The translations under genes were made by a program, and so were the position numbers. A DNA stretch of 24,890 bases from Betaproteobacteria bacterium (lineage in GTDB: Bacteria > Pseudomonadota > Gammaproteobacteria > Burkholderiales > Burkholderiaceae_C): contig RFNL01000188.1 in NCBI GenBank assembly GCA_009927195.1, forward strand, positions 1 through 24,890. The letters run 5' to 3'. Positions 15,957 through 24,819 of this stretch are shown here, piece after piece; positions within the stretch are counted from its first letter, which is position 1; every line of letters starts with the position of its first letter. The notes beneath the pieces are model-generated. The model did not search any database. It was not told where the DNA came from and saw nothing but the letters and a program-made list of their open reading frames with translations.

Positions 15957-16961
15957 ATGGCTGCCATCACCCTCAATCACATTTTCAAAACTTTCGGCCA
16001 TGGTGCCAAAAGCAACACTGTCATTCACGATTTCAGCGCGGAAATCCATGATGGGGAATTTGTGGTCATTGTGGGCCCCTCTGGCTGTGGCAAGTCCACC
16101 TTGCTGCGTTTGGTGGCGGGTTTGGAAGAGGTTTCCAGAGGTGAAATCACCATCGGTCATAAATTGGTCAACCAAATTGAACCCGCTGACCGAGACATTG
16201 CCATGGTTTTTCAAAACTACGCTCTGTATCCACAAATGAGCGTTTTTGACAACATGGCATATGGCCTCAAAATTGCCCGAAAGTCCAAAGACGAAATCAA
16301 CTCCAGGGTGGCTCGGGTGGCGGACATTTTGGAACTTGGTCACTTATTGCAACGAAAGCCGCGCGAATTGTCAGGTGGCCAACGCCAGCGCGTAGCCATG
16401 GGCCGTGCCATCGTTCGCCAACCACAAGTTTTTTTGTTTGATGAACCTTTGTCGAGCCTGGATGCAAAACTTCGCGCTCAAACACGCCTGGAAATTCAAA
16501 AGTTACACCGTGAGCTCGGCATCACCTCCTTGTTCGTGACGCACGATCAAGTTGAAGCCATGACCCTGGCGCAACGCATGATTGTCATGAACGCTGGCAG
16601 GATTGAACAATTTGACACACCTGAGGAGGTCTATCACCGCCCTGCCAGCACCTTTGTGGCCAACTTCATTGGATCCCCCCCGATGAATTTGCTCTCACAG
16701 GCGCCGGGTCTTTCCAAGGAACAAATATTGGGTGTCCGACCCGAGCATCTAGAGCTCAGCACCTCGGGTTGGGAGATGGAAGTCGACACCGTTGAGTTGT
16801 TAGGGGCCGAACGTTTGGTGCATGCCCGAATGGGCCAACAAACCCTCACCCTGCGATTGGATGCCAGCGTCAATGCACCCACCGCCGGTCAAAGGTTTCA
16901 TGCCACACCCAAAACAGGTTGTATGCATTATTTCAACGCGGATAACGGGAAAAGGCAGTGA
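15957..16961 (+). CDS. ugpC: Glycerol-3-phosphate ABC transporter ATPase UgpC
   Basis: ATPase that drives the Ugp importer, of the MalK/UgpC class. In 334 residues it has Walker A GPSGCGKST (40-48), Q-loop Gln86, signature LSGGQ (138-142), Walker B VFLFDEP (158-164) and H-loop His196. A C-terminal regulatory domain follows, including GSPPMNLL and LGVRPEHLEL. It closes the ugpBAEC operon. The usual fifth gene, ugpQ (glycerophosphodiester phosphodiesterase), is not present; the next gene is convergent. No terminator hairpin was recognised in the 93 bp before the SDR gene end. The family also serves sugar importers, but the operon fixes the call. Confidence 0.94.
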   Translation: MAAITLNHIFKTFGHGAKSNTVIHDFSAEIHDGEFVVIVGPSGCGKSTLLRLVAGLEEVSRGEITIGHKLVNQIEPADRDIAMVFQNYALYPQMSVFDNMAYGLKIARKSKDEINSRVARVADILELGHLLQRKPRELSGGQRQRVAMGRAIVRQPQVFLFDEPLSSLDAKLRAQTRLEIQKLHRELGITSLFVTHDQVEAMTLAQRMIVMNAGRIEQFDTPEEVYHRPASTFVANFIGSPPMNLLSQAPGLSKEQILGVRPEHLELSTSGWEMEVDTVELLGAERLVHARMGQQTLTLRLDASVNAPTAGQRFHATPKTGCMHYFNADNGKRQ

Positions 16962-17054
16962 CCTTCACGCGCTCGCTGGCGGGCCCTCTCACCACTGTTG
17001 CTGGCTCAATGGCTTCAAGTTCAGGAATTTCGCCCTTAAAACCTGCATCCGCTG

Positions 17055-17903
17055 TTACATGAATGGGGAGACCCATTGCAAAGACCGATCCCACAGTTGG
17101 ATGGCCTGCTCCTCATCCAAAGCATGGTGTGTTGGTTTTTTGATCTGACAACTATCGTAGTACAGCCCCGTCTCTTGAGAGGGTGCCCTCAAAGCACAAT
17201 AAAGCGCGGTCTCCGCGCCCTGCTCTGGTGTCAACATTTTTCTCAATTTCAAAACGGGGCGCAGAAAGCGTGGCACTTCTCTCCAAACCTCGGTATCCAC
17301 AACACCAGGGTGCAATGAATATGTGGTCACACCCGTGTTCATCAGTTTTTTGGACAACTGTGCGCTGAACAAAATATTCGCCAGCTTTGATTGCGCATAC
17401 TCTTGCGTCCCAGTGAAAGACCGGGTTGGTGATTGCAGTAGATGCCAGGAAATGCCATCCCTGGCCAAACGATGGGCGCGGCTTGCCACGGTCACCACTC
17501 TGGCGGGTGCGCTGGATTGAAGCCTCTCGCGCAAAAGCTGAGTCAGCAAAAAATGACCCAGGTGGTTAACTCCAAATGCCAACTCAAACCCTTGGGCACT
17601 GACACCTTTCGCGCCAGCCAAACCCGCGTTGTTGATCAGTAAATGAAGCGGTAGCGCGAAATCCAGAAAAGTTTCAGCACACTTTTTAACAGACCTCAAA
17701 TCACTCAAATCGAGATGCAAGAACGTGGCAGCATCTGTTCTTGCGGTGATTTCTGTTATTTCATCAATGACAACTTGGGTTCGCTCCAGCGAGCGCCCAG
17801 CCAAGAAAAGCCGGTAACCTTTTCTTGCCAAGTCCATCGCCGTGGCGCGTCCAATGCCAACATTTGCGCCCGTTATCAACGCAGTTTTGTAGGGGTGTTC
17901 CAT
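17055..17903 (-). CDS. Short-chain dehydrogenase/reductase (retinol-dehydrogenase-like)
   Basis: Classical NAD(P)-dependent SDR of 282 residues, with the Rossmann motif TGANVGIG (11-18), NNAG (91-94), catalytic Ser141, and YAQSK (Tyr169, Lys173). The chain resembles the retinol dehydrogenase / WW-domain oxidoreductase-like group, including LHPGVVDTEVW. An Arg37 after the second strand (LAGRS) suggests NADP use. Substrate cannot be read from sequence. It is transcribed toward ugpC (convergent) and is divergent from parA with 237 bp between. No link to the phosphorus genes is evident. Confidence 0.9.
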   Translation of the reverse strand: MEHPYKTALITGANVGIGRATAMDLARKGYRLFLAGRSLERTQVVIDEITEITARTDAATFLHLDLSDLRSVKKCAETFLDFALPLHLLINNAGLAGAKGVSAQGFELAFGVNHLGHFLLTQLLRERLQSSAPARVVTVASRAHRLARDGISWHLLQSPTRSFTGTQEYAQSKLANILFSAQLSKKLMNTGVTTYSLHPGVVDTEVWREVPRFLRPVLKLRKMLTPEQGAETALYCALRAPSQETGLYYDSCQIKKPTHHALDEEQAIQLWDRSLQWVSPFM

Positions 17904-17958
17904 GAGATGTCAATGTTTTCGCCAGCACAAGTTGTTGCAGCCCGTTGAATTTTAATGG

Positions 17959-17975
17959 GGCCTGCATTGCAGGCC
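17959..17975. repeat. Perfect palindrome between SDR gene and parA
   Basis: GGCCTGCA (17959-17966) and TGCAGGCC (17968-17975) form a perfect 8-bp inverted repeat around one base. It lies in the shared upstream region of the divergent SDR and parA genes, 56 bp from the SDR start. With no T tract it is not a terminator; an operator is possible. The rest of 17904-18140 shows no gene. Confidence 0.4.
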
Positions 17976-18140
17976 TTCATCCGAGCCCGTATAAAGATGG
18001 TTCAATCGTTGAGACTTGCCCCAAAAAGCCAAAGTCGGATTGGAAAAGGGGGTGTTTCAAGGTCAAAATAGATCATCTCAGTGGGTGAGGCGACTGTCAT
18101 TCCACCATGTGTGCATGGTTGAATTTATTCAAAGGAAGAA

Positions 18141-18782
18141 ATGACGATGAGAATTGTTTCATTTGTGGGCCAAAAGGGCGGGGTTGGTAAAAGCACCCTT
18201 GCCAGGGTTTTAGCCGTTGCTGCCGCCCGAAAGGGGCACAAAGTATTGTTGGGTGACTTCGACCTTGAACAACTCTCGTGCATTGAATGGAGCGCTACCC
18301 GACTTCGCAATGGCATAGAGCCAGATGTTGAAGCACGCTCTTTCAAAAGCCTCAAAAAACTTCGGCAATCGGTTGAAGGATTTGATTTGGTCGTGGTCGA
18401 TACACGCGGATTGGCAGATGAACTCACCACGGACATCAGCCTGGAGAGCGATGTGGTTTTCCTGCCAACCGGTACTTCAATGGACGATCTTCGACCGACG
18501 TTGGCCTTGGCAAGACGGTTGGCGAAAAATCGCAAGATCGGCAATAAAATTGTGTTGATCTTGTCGAAGGTCGGTCGCTCAAATCGACTGCTTGAGATTG
18601 CCAGGGAAACAATTGCCAACGCTGGCTTAGAAGTGCTGGACAATATTTGGCCGGAAAGAGACGGCTTCCAGGCGGACCTTGACATTGGAAAAGCGGGAAG
18701 CGAATCCAACAACGCCTACCTGCGTGAAGCCGCAGCGTTGATAGAGGCTGATCTCCTGTATCTTGCCCTCGACAACCAATGA
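18141..18782 (+). CDS. Orphan ParA/MinD-family ATPase
   Basis: A 213-residue P-loop ATPase with the deviant Walker A KGGVGKST (12-19) of the ParA/MinD class, and the switch-like VVVDTRGLAD block. It is short and has no N-terminal DNA-binding domain, so it is like small ParA or ParC/McdA-type positioning ATPases. No parB-like gene, plasmid replication gene or cargo gene is adjacent, so its function is unknown. An AAAGGA ribosome-binding site just upstream suits either ATG (18141 or 18147). A hairpin follows its stop. The residues after the second strand (GDFDLEQLSCIEW) differ from the usual Asp-Pro-Gln of ParA. Confidence 0.82.
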   Translation: MTMRIVSFVGQKGGVGKSTLARVLAVAAARKGHKVLLGDFDLEQLSCIEWSATRLRNGIEPDVEARSFKSLKKLRQSVEGFDLVVVDTRGLADELTTDISLESDVVFLPTGTSMDDLRPTLALARRLAKNRKIGNKIVLILSKVGRSNRLLEIARETIANAGLEVLDNIWPERDGFQADLDIGKAGSESNNAYLREAAALIEADLLYLALDNQ

Positions 18783-18785
18783 GGT

Positions 18786-18809
18786 AAAGCCCCCATCGAT
18801 GAGGGCTTT
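18786..18809 (+). terminator. Hairpin after parA, possible terminator
   Basis: AAAGCCC (18786-18792) and GGGCTTT (18803-18809) form a perfect 7-bp stem; the 10-nt loop contains a further CATC/GATG pairing. It begins 3 nt after the parA stop. There is no run of T after it, so it may be only a weak intrinsic terminator or an mRNA-end hairpin. Confidence 0.5.
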
Positions 18810-18847
18810 GCACGTCAAAATTTCGGTCTTGCCGTTGAAATTTCAAC

Positions 18848-20366
18848 ATGAGTTATGCCCTGGTATGGTTCAAGCGAGATTTGCGCTGGCAGGATCACGA
18901 GGCTTGGCCCAGGCCAGCCTGAGTGGCCCCGTCCGGTGCATTTACGTCATTGAACCCGAACTGTGGCTGCAAGCCGATTGCGCACTTCAGCATTTCGAGT
19001 TTGTCCGCGAGTCTTTGCAATCCCTGGATGCCCATTTGCGCACCCTGGGCGGACAGATTGAAATTCACCAGGGCGAACTGCCCGAGGTGCTGACCCGAAT
19101 ATGGGCTGAGGCCCCCTTCACTGGCCTGTATGCGCATGAAGAAACCGGCAATGGGTTTACCTATGCCCGCGATCTGAAAGTGGCTGCCTGGTGCAAACAG
19201 CATGCGGTTGATTGGCATGAGCACCCCAGTTTGGCGTGGTCCGACGCTTGAAAAGCCGCAACCGGTGGCAAAGCGCTTGGGAGCAACACATGGCCCAGCC
19301 CATTCAAGCCCTGGGCCCGCTGCATTTTTGGCGACCGCCATCCCGCAAACCGCTTGACATGCTGGCCCCCAGCCATTTGACGCACAACCCGCCCCTGCGG
19401 CAACACGGTGGGCGCGAGAAAGCTTTAGACACATTGCACCGTTTTTTACATGCCAGAAGCATCGGATACCGTGGCGGTATGTCTTCTCCGCTGTCGGCAC
19501 CCGATGCCTGCTCCAGGTTGTCAGCTTATTTGGCCCATGGCTGCATCAGCATGCGCGAAGTGGTGCAACAAACCCGGGCGCACATGGACCAACTGCCACC
19601 CCAAGCCGCTCGGCATCGCGCAGGTTTGACTGCTTTTTTAAGCCGCCTGCACTGGCACTGCCATTTCATCCAAAAACTGGAAAGCGAGCCCGCGATTGAA
19701 TGGCGCAACATGCATCGCGGCTATGACGGTCTGCGTGAACAAGATTTCAACCTCGCCCATTTTGAAGCGCTCAAAGCCGCGCGCACCGGCTGGCCCATGG
19801 TGGATGCCTGCGTCACCATGTTGCGAGAAACCGGCTGGCTGAACTTTCGCATGCGGGCCATGCTGGTCTCTGTGGCGGCCTATCCGCTGTGGCTGCACTG
19901 GCGACCGGTGGGTGAATGGCTGGCCACCCAATTTTTGGACTACGAGCCCGGCATCCATTGGAGCCAGTTGCAAATGCAATCGGGCACCACCGGCATCAAC
20001 ACCACGCGTGTGTACAACCCCGTCAAACAGGCCCAAGACCATGACCCGCACGGACGCTTTGTCAGGCACTGGCTGCCCCACATGCGCCAGGTGCCCGACA
20101 CCTGGCTGTTTGAACCTTGGTTGATGCCGCAGCATCTGCAAACTCAGTTGTCGCTTCGCGATCACCTGGCAGCGCCTTTGGTGGATTTGGCAACGGCCAC
20201 CCGTGAATCCAAACAGCGCTTGCATGACCGGCGCCAACAGCCCGAAGTCCGTGCAGGCAAAAAAGCGGTGATTGAACAGCATGCCTCCCGCAAGCCCCTG
20301 CACCCGCGCAAAAAAACCACTGCCCCTCAAGTTACGGTACAGCAGCAATTGGGTTTTGACTTTTGA
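18848..20366 (+). pseudogene. Photolyase/cryptochrome gene with two frameshifts
   Basis: Joined across two frame changes this encodes about 506 residues of an FAD-binding DNA photolyase/cryptochrome, which would repair UV pyrimidine dimers using blue light. It begins MSYALVWFKRDLRW (18848). Frame breaks at about 18902-18904, where one base is missing between GAG and TTG (stop at 18920-18922), and again at CCCC 19224-19227, where one C is missing (stop at 19249-19251). Both are -1 changes in or next to short homopolymers. After the second break the frame is open to 20366, with the FAD-domain blocks RSIGYRGGMSSPLS, NFRMRAMLVSVAAYPLW and GTTGINTTRVYNPVKQ. Everything else is well conserved and no other stops occur, so either the loss is recent or these are sequence errors. 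The start overlaps no other gene. Confidence 0.85.
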
Positions 20367-20378
20367 TGAACCAATGCT

Positions 20379-20395
20379 CAGTCAAACTCTGACTG
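20379..20395. repeat. Small inverted repeat after photolyase
   Basis: CAGTCA (20379-20384) and TGACTG (20390-20395) pair around AACTC, 12 bp after the photolyase stop. No T tract follows, so termination is doubtful. The rest of the 122-bp gap to the DUF2256 gene shows nothing recognisable. Confidence 0.3.
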
Positions 20396-20488
20396 CATTG
20401 CTAACGCTGATTTTCCAGCACTGAGCCCATTAAATCGTCGAAACTTTGCAAACCAATCCCACGCTCAACGCTTTACCATTTGATCCTT

Positions 20489-20636
20489 ATGAAAAAACCA
20501 TTCAAAGGCAATAAGCAGTTTTTGCCCACCAAGCTGTGCAGCGCATGTGCTCGCCCATGACCTGGAGAAAATCCTGGGCCAAAACTGGGATCAGGTGTTG
20601 TACTGCTCTGAAGCATGCCGCAAAAAGAAGTCCTGA
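20489..20636 (+). pseudogene. DUF2256 zinc-ribbon gene with two frameshifts
   Basis: DUF2256 proteins are about 50-residue zinc-ribbon-like polypeptides commonly encoded just before FeS-type bacterial cryptochromes. The start ATG at 20489 reads KKPFKGNKQFLPTKLCSACARP, then stops at 20558-20560. Restoring one base in the CCC run 20554-20556 gives MTWRKSWAK. Restoring one A in the run 20581-20584 then gives NWDQVLYCSEACRKKKS, ending at the TGA 20634-20636. The C-x2-C and C-x3-C pairs are intact across the breaks, so identification is firm even though the frame is broken twice within 30 bp. Function of the family is unknown. Confidence 0.8.
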
Positions 20637-20658
20637 GCCCAATGGCATTGGCCGCCCT

Positions 20659-22208
20659 ATGACACAACTGCGAACCCTGGTGCTGGTGCTGGGCGACCAA
20701 CTGGATGCCAATGCGGCGTCATTTGATGGCTTTGATCCGCAACAAGATGCCGTTTGGATGGCGGAAGTGGCGCAAGAGTCCACCCATGTGTGGTCGAGCA
20801 AACAACGCATTGCCTTGTTTTTGAGTGCGATGCGTCACTTTGCGCAACACCTCAAAGCCTTGGGCCGACCACTGCATTACCGGACATTGGACATCAAGCC
20901 CAAGACCACTGAACCCCTCGGTCTGGCAGATGCTTTACAGGCCGACTTGGCCCACTTGAAACCCCAAAGATTGATCATGACCGCACCCGGCGACCACCGG
21001 GTTTTGAACTGCATCAAAGCCACGGTTCAAGCCGCAGGATTGCCTTTGGAGGTGTGCGCAGACCGGCATTTCTTCACCACCGTGGCCGATTTCGCCGCCC
21101 ATGCCAAGGGCCGAAAGTCATTGCGGCTGGAGTACTTCTACCGCGAACTGCGCCAACGCCATGGCATTTTGATGGACGAGGGCCAGCCCGCAGGCGGCCA
21201 ATGGAACTTTGATGCCGACAACCGCGAGTCTTTTGGCAAACAAGGGCCAGGGGCCTTGCCACCACGCGCCACCTTTGAGCCCGATGAAATCACCCGCGAT
21301 GTGATCCGCTTGGTGGAGGACAGATTTGCCACGCATCCGGGCACGCTGGCAAGCTTTGCTTGGCCTGTGACGCGCCAACAGGCTTTGCAAGCTCTGGAGC
21401 GCTTCATCAAAGAGCGTTTGCCCTTGTTTGGCCGCTATGAGGATGCCATGTGGCCAGGAGAGCCTTGGCTGTACCACTCGCAACTATCTGCCGCCATGAA
21501 CTTGAAACTCCTGAACGCCCGCGAGGTGGTGGCAGCGGCCGAGACAGCCTACCGTGAAGGCCATGTGCCTTTGCAAAGTGCCGAGGGATTTATCCGCCAA
21601 ATACTGGGTTGGCGGGAATATGTGCGTGGCATTTATTGGACCAAATGCCCAGTTACATCGAACGCAATGCCTTGAATGCCCAGCAAGATTTACCGGCTTG
21701 GTATTGGAGCGGCCAAACCGATATGGCCTGCATGAAAGATGCCATTTCCCAAACCTTGGCACATGGCTACGCCCACCACATCCAACGCTTGATGGTGACC
21801 GGTTTGTACGCCTTGTTGCTGGGCGTTCACCCCCGCCAAGTGCACGAATGGTATTTGGCCGTATACGTGGATGCAGTGGAGTGGGTGGAATTGCCCAACA
21901 CCTTGGGCATGGGGCAATTTGGCGATGGAGGCCTGATGGCCAGCAAACCCTATGCGGCCACGGGCAAATACATTCAGCGCATGGGCGGCCCCTGCGCCAA
22001 CTGTCGCTATGACCCAGCGCTCAGGGATGGGGACCAAGCCTGCCCCTTCACCACGTTGTACTGGCATTTTTTGATTCGCAACGAGTCTTTATTGAACAAC
22101 AACGTCCGCATGGCCTTGCAACTCAAAAACCTCACCCGCATGAGCAATGAACAGCGCCAAGCGGTCCAAGCAAGGGCTGATGCGATATTGGGTGGAGAGA
22201 TCAATTAA
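20659..22208 (+). pseudogene. FeS bacterial cryptochrome/(6-4) photolyase, one frameshift
   Basis: Joined across one frame change this is about 516 residues of the FeS-BCP family (PhrB type), flavoproteins that repair (6-4) photoproducts or sense light. It starts MTQLRTLVLVLGDQL at 20659; a longer upstream frame is only the DUF2256 remnant. At AAA 21643-21645 one A is missing, so the frame ends at 21673-21675, and the rest (MPSYIERNALN onward) runs in the next frame to 22208. The four cluster cysteines are all present: one in GQTDMAC, then C-x2-C-x12-C in GPCANCRYDPALRDGDQAC, with the first 88 residues before the second as in PhrB. The gene follows its usual partner DUF2256. It may be recently inactivated or may contain a sequence error. 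Confidence 0.87.
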
Positions 22209-22412
22209 TCACTTGAGCAGCCCGTGGCTTTCAACTCAGCCCGGGCGGTCAATCCACTTGGGTGCCCCCGATGTGAACCATCCCCTGACTGCAAACAGCC
22301 TTTCCCGGCTGAAAAAAGGGGCATTGGCCTTATGGCACAGTCGCACGGCGCGGCTGATGTAGCTGGCTGTTGGCTTGACATCCCAACATTGCGCCACCCC
22401 TGACCCAATGCC

Positions 22413-23123
22413 ATGGAATTACTGACCTCTCCCCAAGCCTGGATCGCTTTTGCGACCCTCACTGCCCTTGAATTGGTGCTGGGCATTGACAACATCATTT
22501 TCATTTCCATTCTGGTCGATAAATTGCCACCCGCCCAGCGCGAGCTGGCCCGCCGCATTGGTTTGTTCATGGCCATGTTCATGCGGGTGGGTTTGCTGCT
22601 GGTTTTGTCCTGGATAGTGGGATTGGTGGCGCCTTTGTTGACCCTTGCCGGTCAGGCAATCTCCGGGCGCGACCTGATTTTGATTGCTGGTGGCTTGTTT
22701 TTGATTTGGAAAAGCACCACAGAAATTCACCAGAGCTTGGAAGGCGTTGAAGCCCAAAAGAGCGCGCTGGTAAAGACCACTTTTTTGTCGGTGCTGGTTC
22801 AAATCATGTTGATCGACCTGGTGTTCTCGCTGGACTCCATCATCACCGCGGTGGGCATGGTGGATGAAGTCGAAATCATGATCGCGGCGGTGGTGGTCTC
22901 GGTGGCAATGATGATGGTTTTTGCCAAGTCCATTGGTGAGTTTGTCTCCGACCACCCCTCGATCAAGATGTTGGCCCTGAGCTTTTTGGTGGTGGTGGGC
23001 GTGGTGTTGATCGCTGAAGGATTTGACCACCACATTCCCAAAGGCTATGTGTATTTCGCAATGGCTTTTTCGGTCAGCGTGGAAATGCTCAACATCCGAC
23101 TCAGGAAAAAAACCAGCCGCTAG
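22413..23123 (+). CDS. TerC-family integral membrane protein
   Basis: A 236-residue membrane protein of the TerC family (YgdQ/YoaE-like), with about seven hydrophobic spans. The two hallmark acidic motifs are present: ALELVLGIDNIIFISIL near the N-terminus (about 18-34) and IDLVFSLDSIITAVGM (about 133-148). Members are linked to metal export, notably manganese, or to metal loading of secreted enzymes; the exact role here is not known. The ATG at 22413 gives the normal N-terminus; an ATG 6 nt upstream is out of frame and stops at once. No ribosome-binding site is obvious. The 204 bp upstream hold no gene and no recognised riboswitch. Confidence 0.92.
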   Translation: MELLTSPQAWIAFATLTALELVLGIDNIIFISILVDKLPPAQRELARRIGLFMAMFMRVGLLLVLSWIVGLVAPLLTLAGQAISGRDLILIAGGLFLIWKSTTEIHQSLEGVEAQKSALVKTTFLSVLVQIMLIDLVFSLDSIITAVGMVDEVEIMIAAVVVSVAMMMVFAKSIGEFVSDHPSIKMLALSFLVVVGVVLIAEGFDHHIPKGYVYFAMAFSVSVEMLNIRLRKKTSR

Positions 23124-23349
23124 GTGACCTTGCACCAGCCGGACCCTGCGGCCTGACCGCCCACCTGTGGCTGCAAACCTGCCCCGGTCCAGCGCTTGAT
23201 CGGGCTGAATAGATCAGGGCCGAACACTCCACGGCCACCAGCGCATCACTGAGGCTGGGATGGCAGCCGTACCCGAGACCATCATGGGTTGCATCATCGA
23301 GGTCGCCACCGCTGGGCACAGTGCGGCAACGCCTCAGCGGGCAAGGGGT

Positions 23350-24756
23350 TCAGCTGCCCGCCACCATCATGCGGTTGATCAATACCGAGCCCACGGTCTT
23401 GGCCCCCATGTTGTAGGCATCGGCCCCCACAGCCTCTATTCCGGCAAACATGTCCTTGAGGTTGCCCGCAATGGTGATTTCTTGCACTGGAAATGCAATC
23501 TCACCTTTTTCGACCCAAAAACCACTGGCCCCACGCGAGTAGTCACCGGTGACAGCATTGACCCCCTGCCCCATCAATTCGATGACAAACAATCCTGTGC
23601 CCAATTTTTGGAGCATGGCGGGCAAATCGTCACCGGCCCGGGTGTGCTGGGAAGTCATGCTCAAGTTATGAGAGCCACCGGCATTGCCAGTGGTGGGCAT
23701 GCCCAATTTGCGTGCCGAGTAGGTGCTTAAGAAATACCCTTGGACGCGGCCCTCTTCGACCACCATGCGCGGCCGTGTGATCACGCCTTCTTCATCAAAA
23801 GGTGAACTGCCTTTGCCACGCAAAACATGCGGGTCTTCGTGGATTTGGATGTGCGCTGGAAAAACCGCCTGCCCCAAGCTGTCGAGCAAAAAACTGCTTT
23901 TGCGGTAGAGCGAGCCGCCGCTGATGGCATGCACGAAGGAGCCCAACAAACCAGCCGCCAACGTGGATTCAAACAGAACCGGGCATTCGGTGGTGGCCAG
24001 CTTGCGCGCGCGCAAGCGGCTCAAAGCGCGCTCGGCCGCATAGCGGCCCACAGCCTCGGGCGCGGCCATGTCGCTGGCGCGGCGCATCGAGGTGTACCAG
24101 GCATCGCGCTGCATGTCGTCATCATGGCCCGGTGTGGCGGCAATAGGGGCCACCGACAGGCTGTGGCGGGAACTGGCGTAACCCCCGCGGAAACCCCGGG
24201 TATGGGCGCTGAAGAAATGGCTGTGCTGGGCCGACACCGAGGCGCCTTCGCTGTTGACGATGCGACCATCGGTTTGCATGGCTGCGTCCTCGCAGCGCAG
24301 GGCCAATTGGGCGGCTTCTTCGCTGGTGATGTCCCAGGGGTGAAACAAGTCCAAATCCATGGGCTGGTGGGCAATGTCGCGCTCATCGGGCAGACCTGCC
24401 AACGGGTCTTCGGCGGTGAAGCGGGCAATGTCGTGCGCGGCTTGCACCGTGCGTTCGATGGCGGCCATGGAAAAATCCGATGTGCTGGCATTGCCACGGC
24501 GATGCCCAAGGTACACCGTCACCCCGAGCGATTTATCGCGGTTGCGTTCCACGGTTTCCAATTCGCCTTTGCGCACCGACACGCTCAGGCCGCAGGCCTC
24601 TGAGGCCTCGGCAGCGGCATCGGTGGCGCCGAGTTTTTTGGCATGCGCCAAGGCGTGGTCCACCAAGGCCTCAAATTGGTCACGCCGGTGGCTGAAAGCG
24701 GTGTATTCAGTAGGGATGTTGGCAGCGCGGCTGCCACGTTCAAGGGTGTGTTGCAT
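23350..24756 (-). CDS. pmbA: Metalloprotease-like protein PmbA/TldE
   Basis: PmbA (TldE) partners TldD in a heteromeric protease that degrades unfolded peptides and, in enterobacteria, matures microcin B17 and affects CcdA stability. TldD, which holds the zinc HExxxH motif, is not in the window. The 468 residues include family blocks such as LSVSVRKGELETVERNRDKS, GYASSRHSLSVAP, GSLYRKSSFLLDSLGQ and GASGFWVEKGEIAFPVQEIT. The start at 24756 is the usual N-terminal position, matching MQHTLERG; an open frame continues to 24861 but would run into the divergent gene. It is divergent from yjgA, as in many proteobacteria. The 226-bp gap between its stop and terC (23124-23349) shows no supportable gene. 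Confidence 0.93.
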   Translation of the reverse strand: MQHTLERGSRAANIPTEYTAFSHRRDQFEALVDHALAHAKKLGATDAAAEASEACGLSVSVRKGELETVERNRDKSLGVTVYLGHRRGNASTSDFSMAAIERTVQAAHDIARFTAEDPLAGLPDERDIAHQPMDLDLFHPWDITSEEAAQLALRCEDAAMQTDGRIVNSEGASVSAQHSHFFSAHTRGFRGGYASSRHSLSVAPIAATPGHDDDMQRDAWYTSMRRASDMAAPEAVGRYAAERALSRLRARKLATTECPVLFESTLAAGLLGSFVHAISGGSLYRKSSFLLDSLGQAVFPAHIQIHEDPHVLRGKGSSPFDEEGVITRPRMVVEEGRVQGYFLSTYSARKLGMPTTGNAGGSHNLSMTSQHTRAGDDLPAMLQKLGTGLFVIELMGQGVNAVTGDYSRGASGFWVEKGEIAFPVQEITIAGNLKDMFAGIEAVGADAYNMGAKTVGSVLINRMMVAGS

Positions 24757-24819
24757 AACGACAGCTATGATACTTGCCCCAGGTACAAAGCCCTGCGCCC
24801 GGATACACAAGCACACCCC

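Noticed and set aside
18094..18110. CTGTCAT upstream of parA as a Pho box
   Set aside because: A lone half-site; the following 7-mer at the right spacing does not match.
18763..19251. A separate 162-residue gene overlapping the parA end
   Set aside because: Its N-terminal part is a shadow of parA and the intergenic hairpin; from about 18904 it is simply the middle frame of the broken photolyase.
18848..22208. Programmed ribosomal frameshifting in the photolyase genes
   Set aside because: Five unrelated sites in three genes, without a shared slippery sequence or downstream pseudoknot, do not fit programmed shifting.
22375..22380. TTGACA as the -35 element of terC
   Set aside because: No acceptable -10 hexamer lies 15-19 bp downstream.
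22209..22412. yybP-ykoY manganese riboswitch upstream of the TerC-family gene
   Set aside because: The conserved loops of that riboswitch could not be found by eye; only short GC-rich inverted repeats such as 22296-22311 are present, followed by A rather than T.
22419..23135. A long minus-strand open frame inside terC
   Set aside because: It is histidine- and glutamine-rich antisense of a hydrophobic gene and matches no family; the plus-strand TerC motifs are clear.
23101..23319. Small minus-strand gene or gene remnant between terC and pmbA
   Set aside because: A short stretch of the translation looks protein-like, but I recognise no family and it has no convincing start.
23827..24603. Plus-strand 258-residue open frame inside pmbA
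   Set aside because: Antisense shadow in GC-rich DNA; the minus-strand PmbA protein is well conserved over the same stretch.
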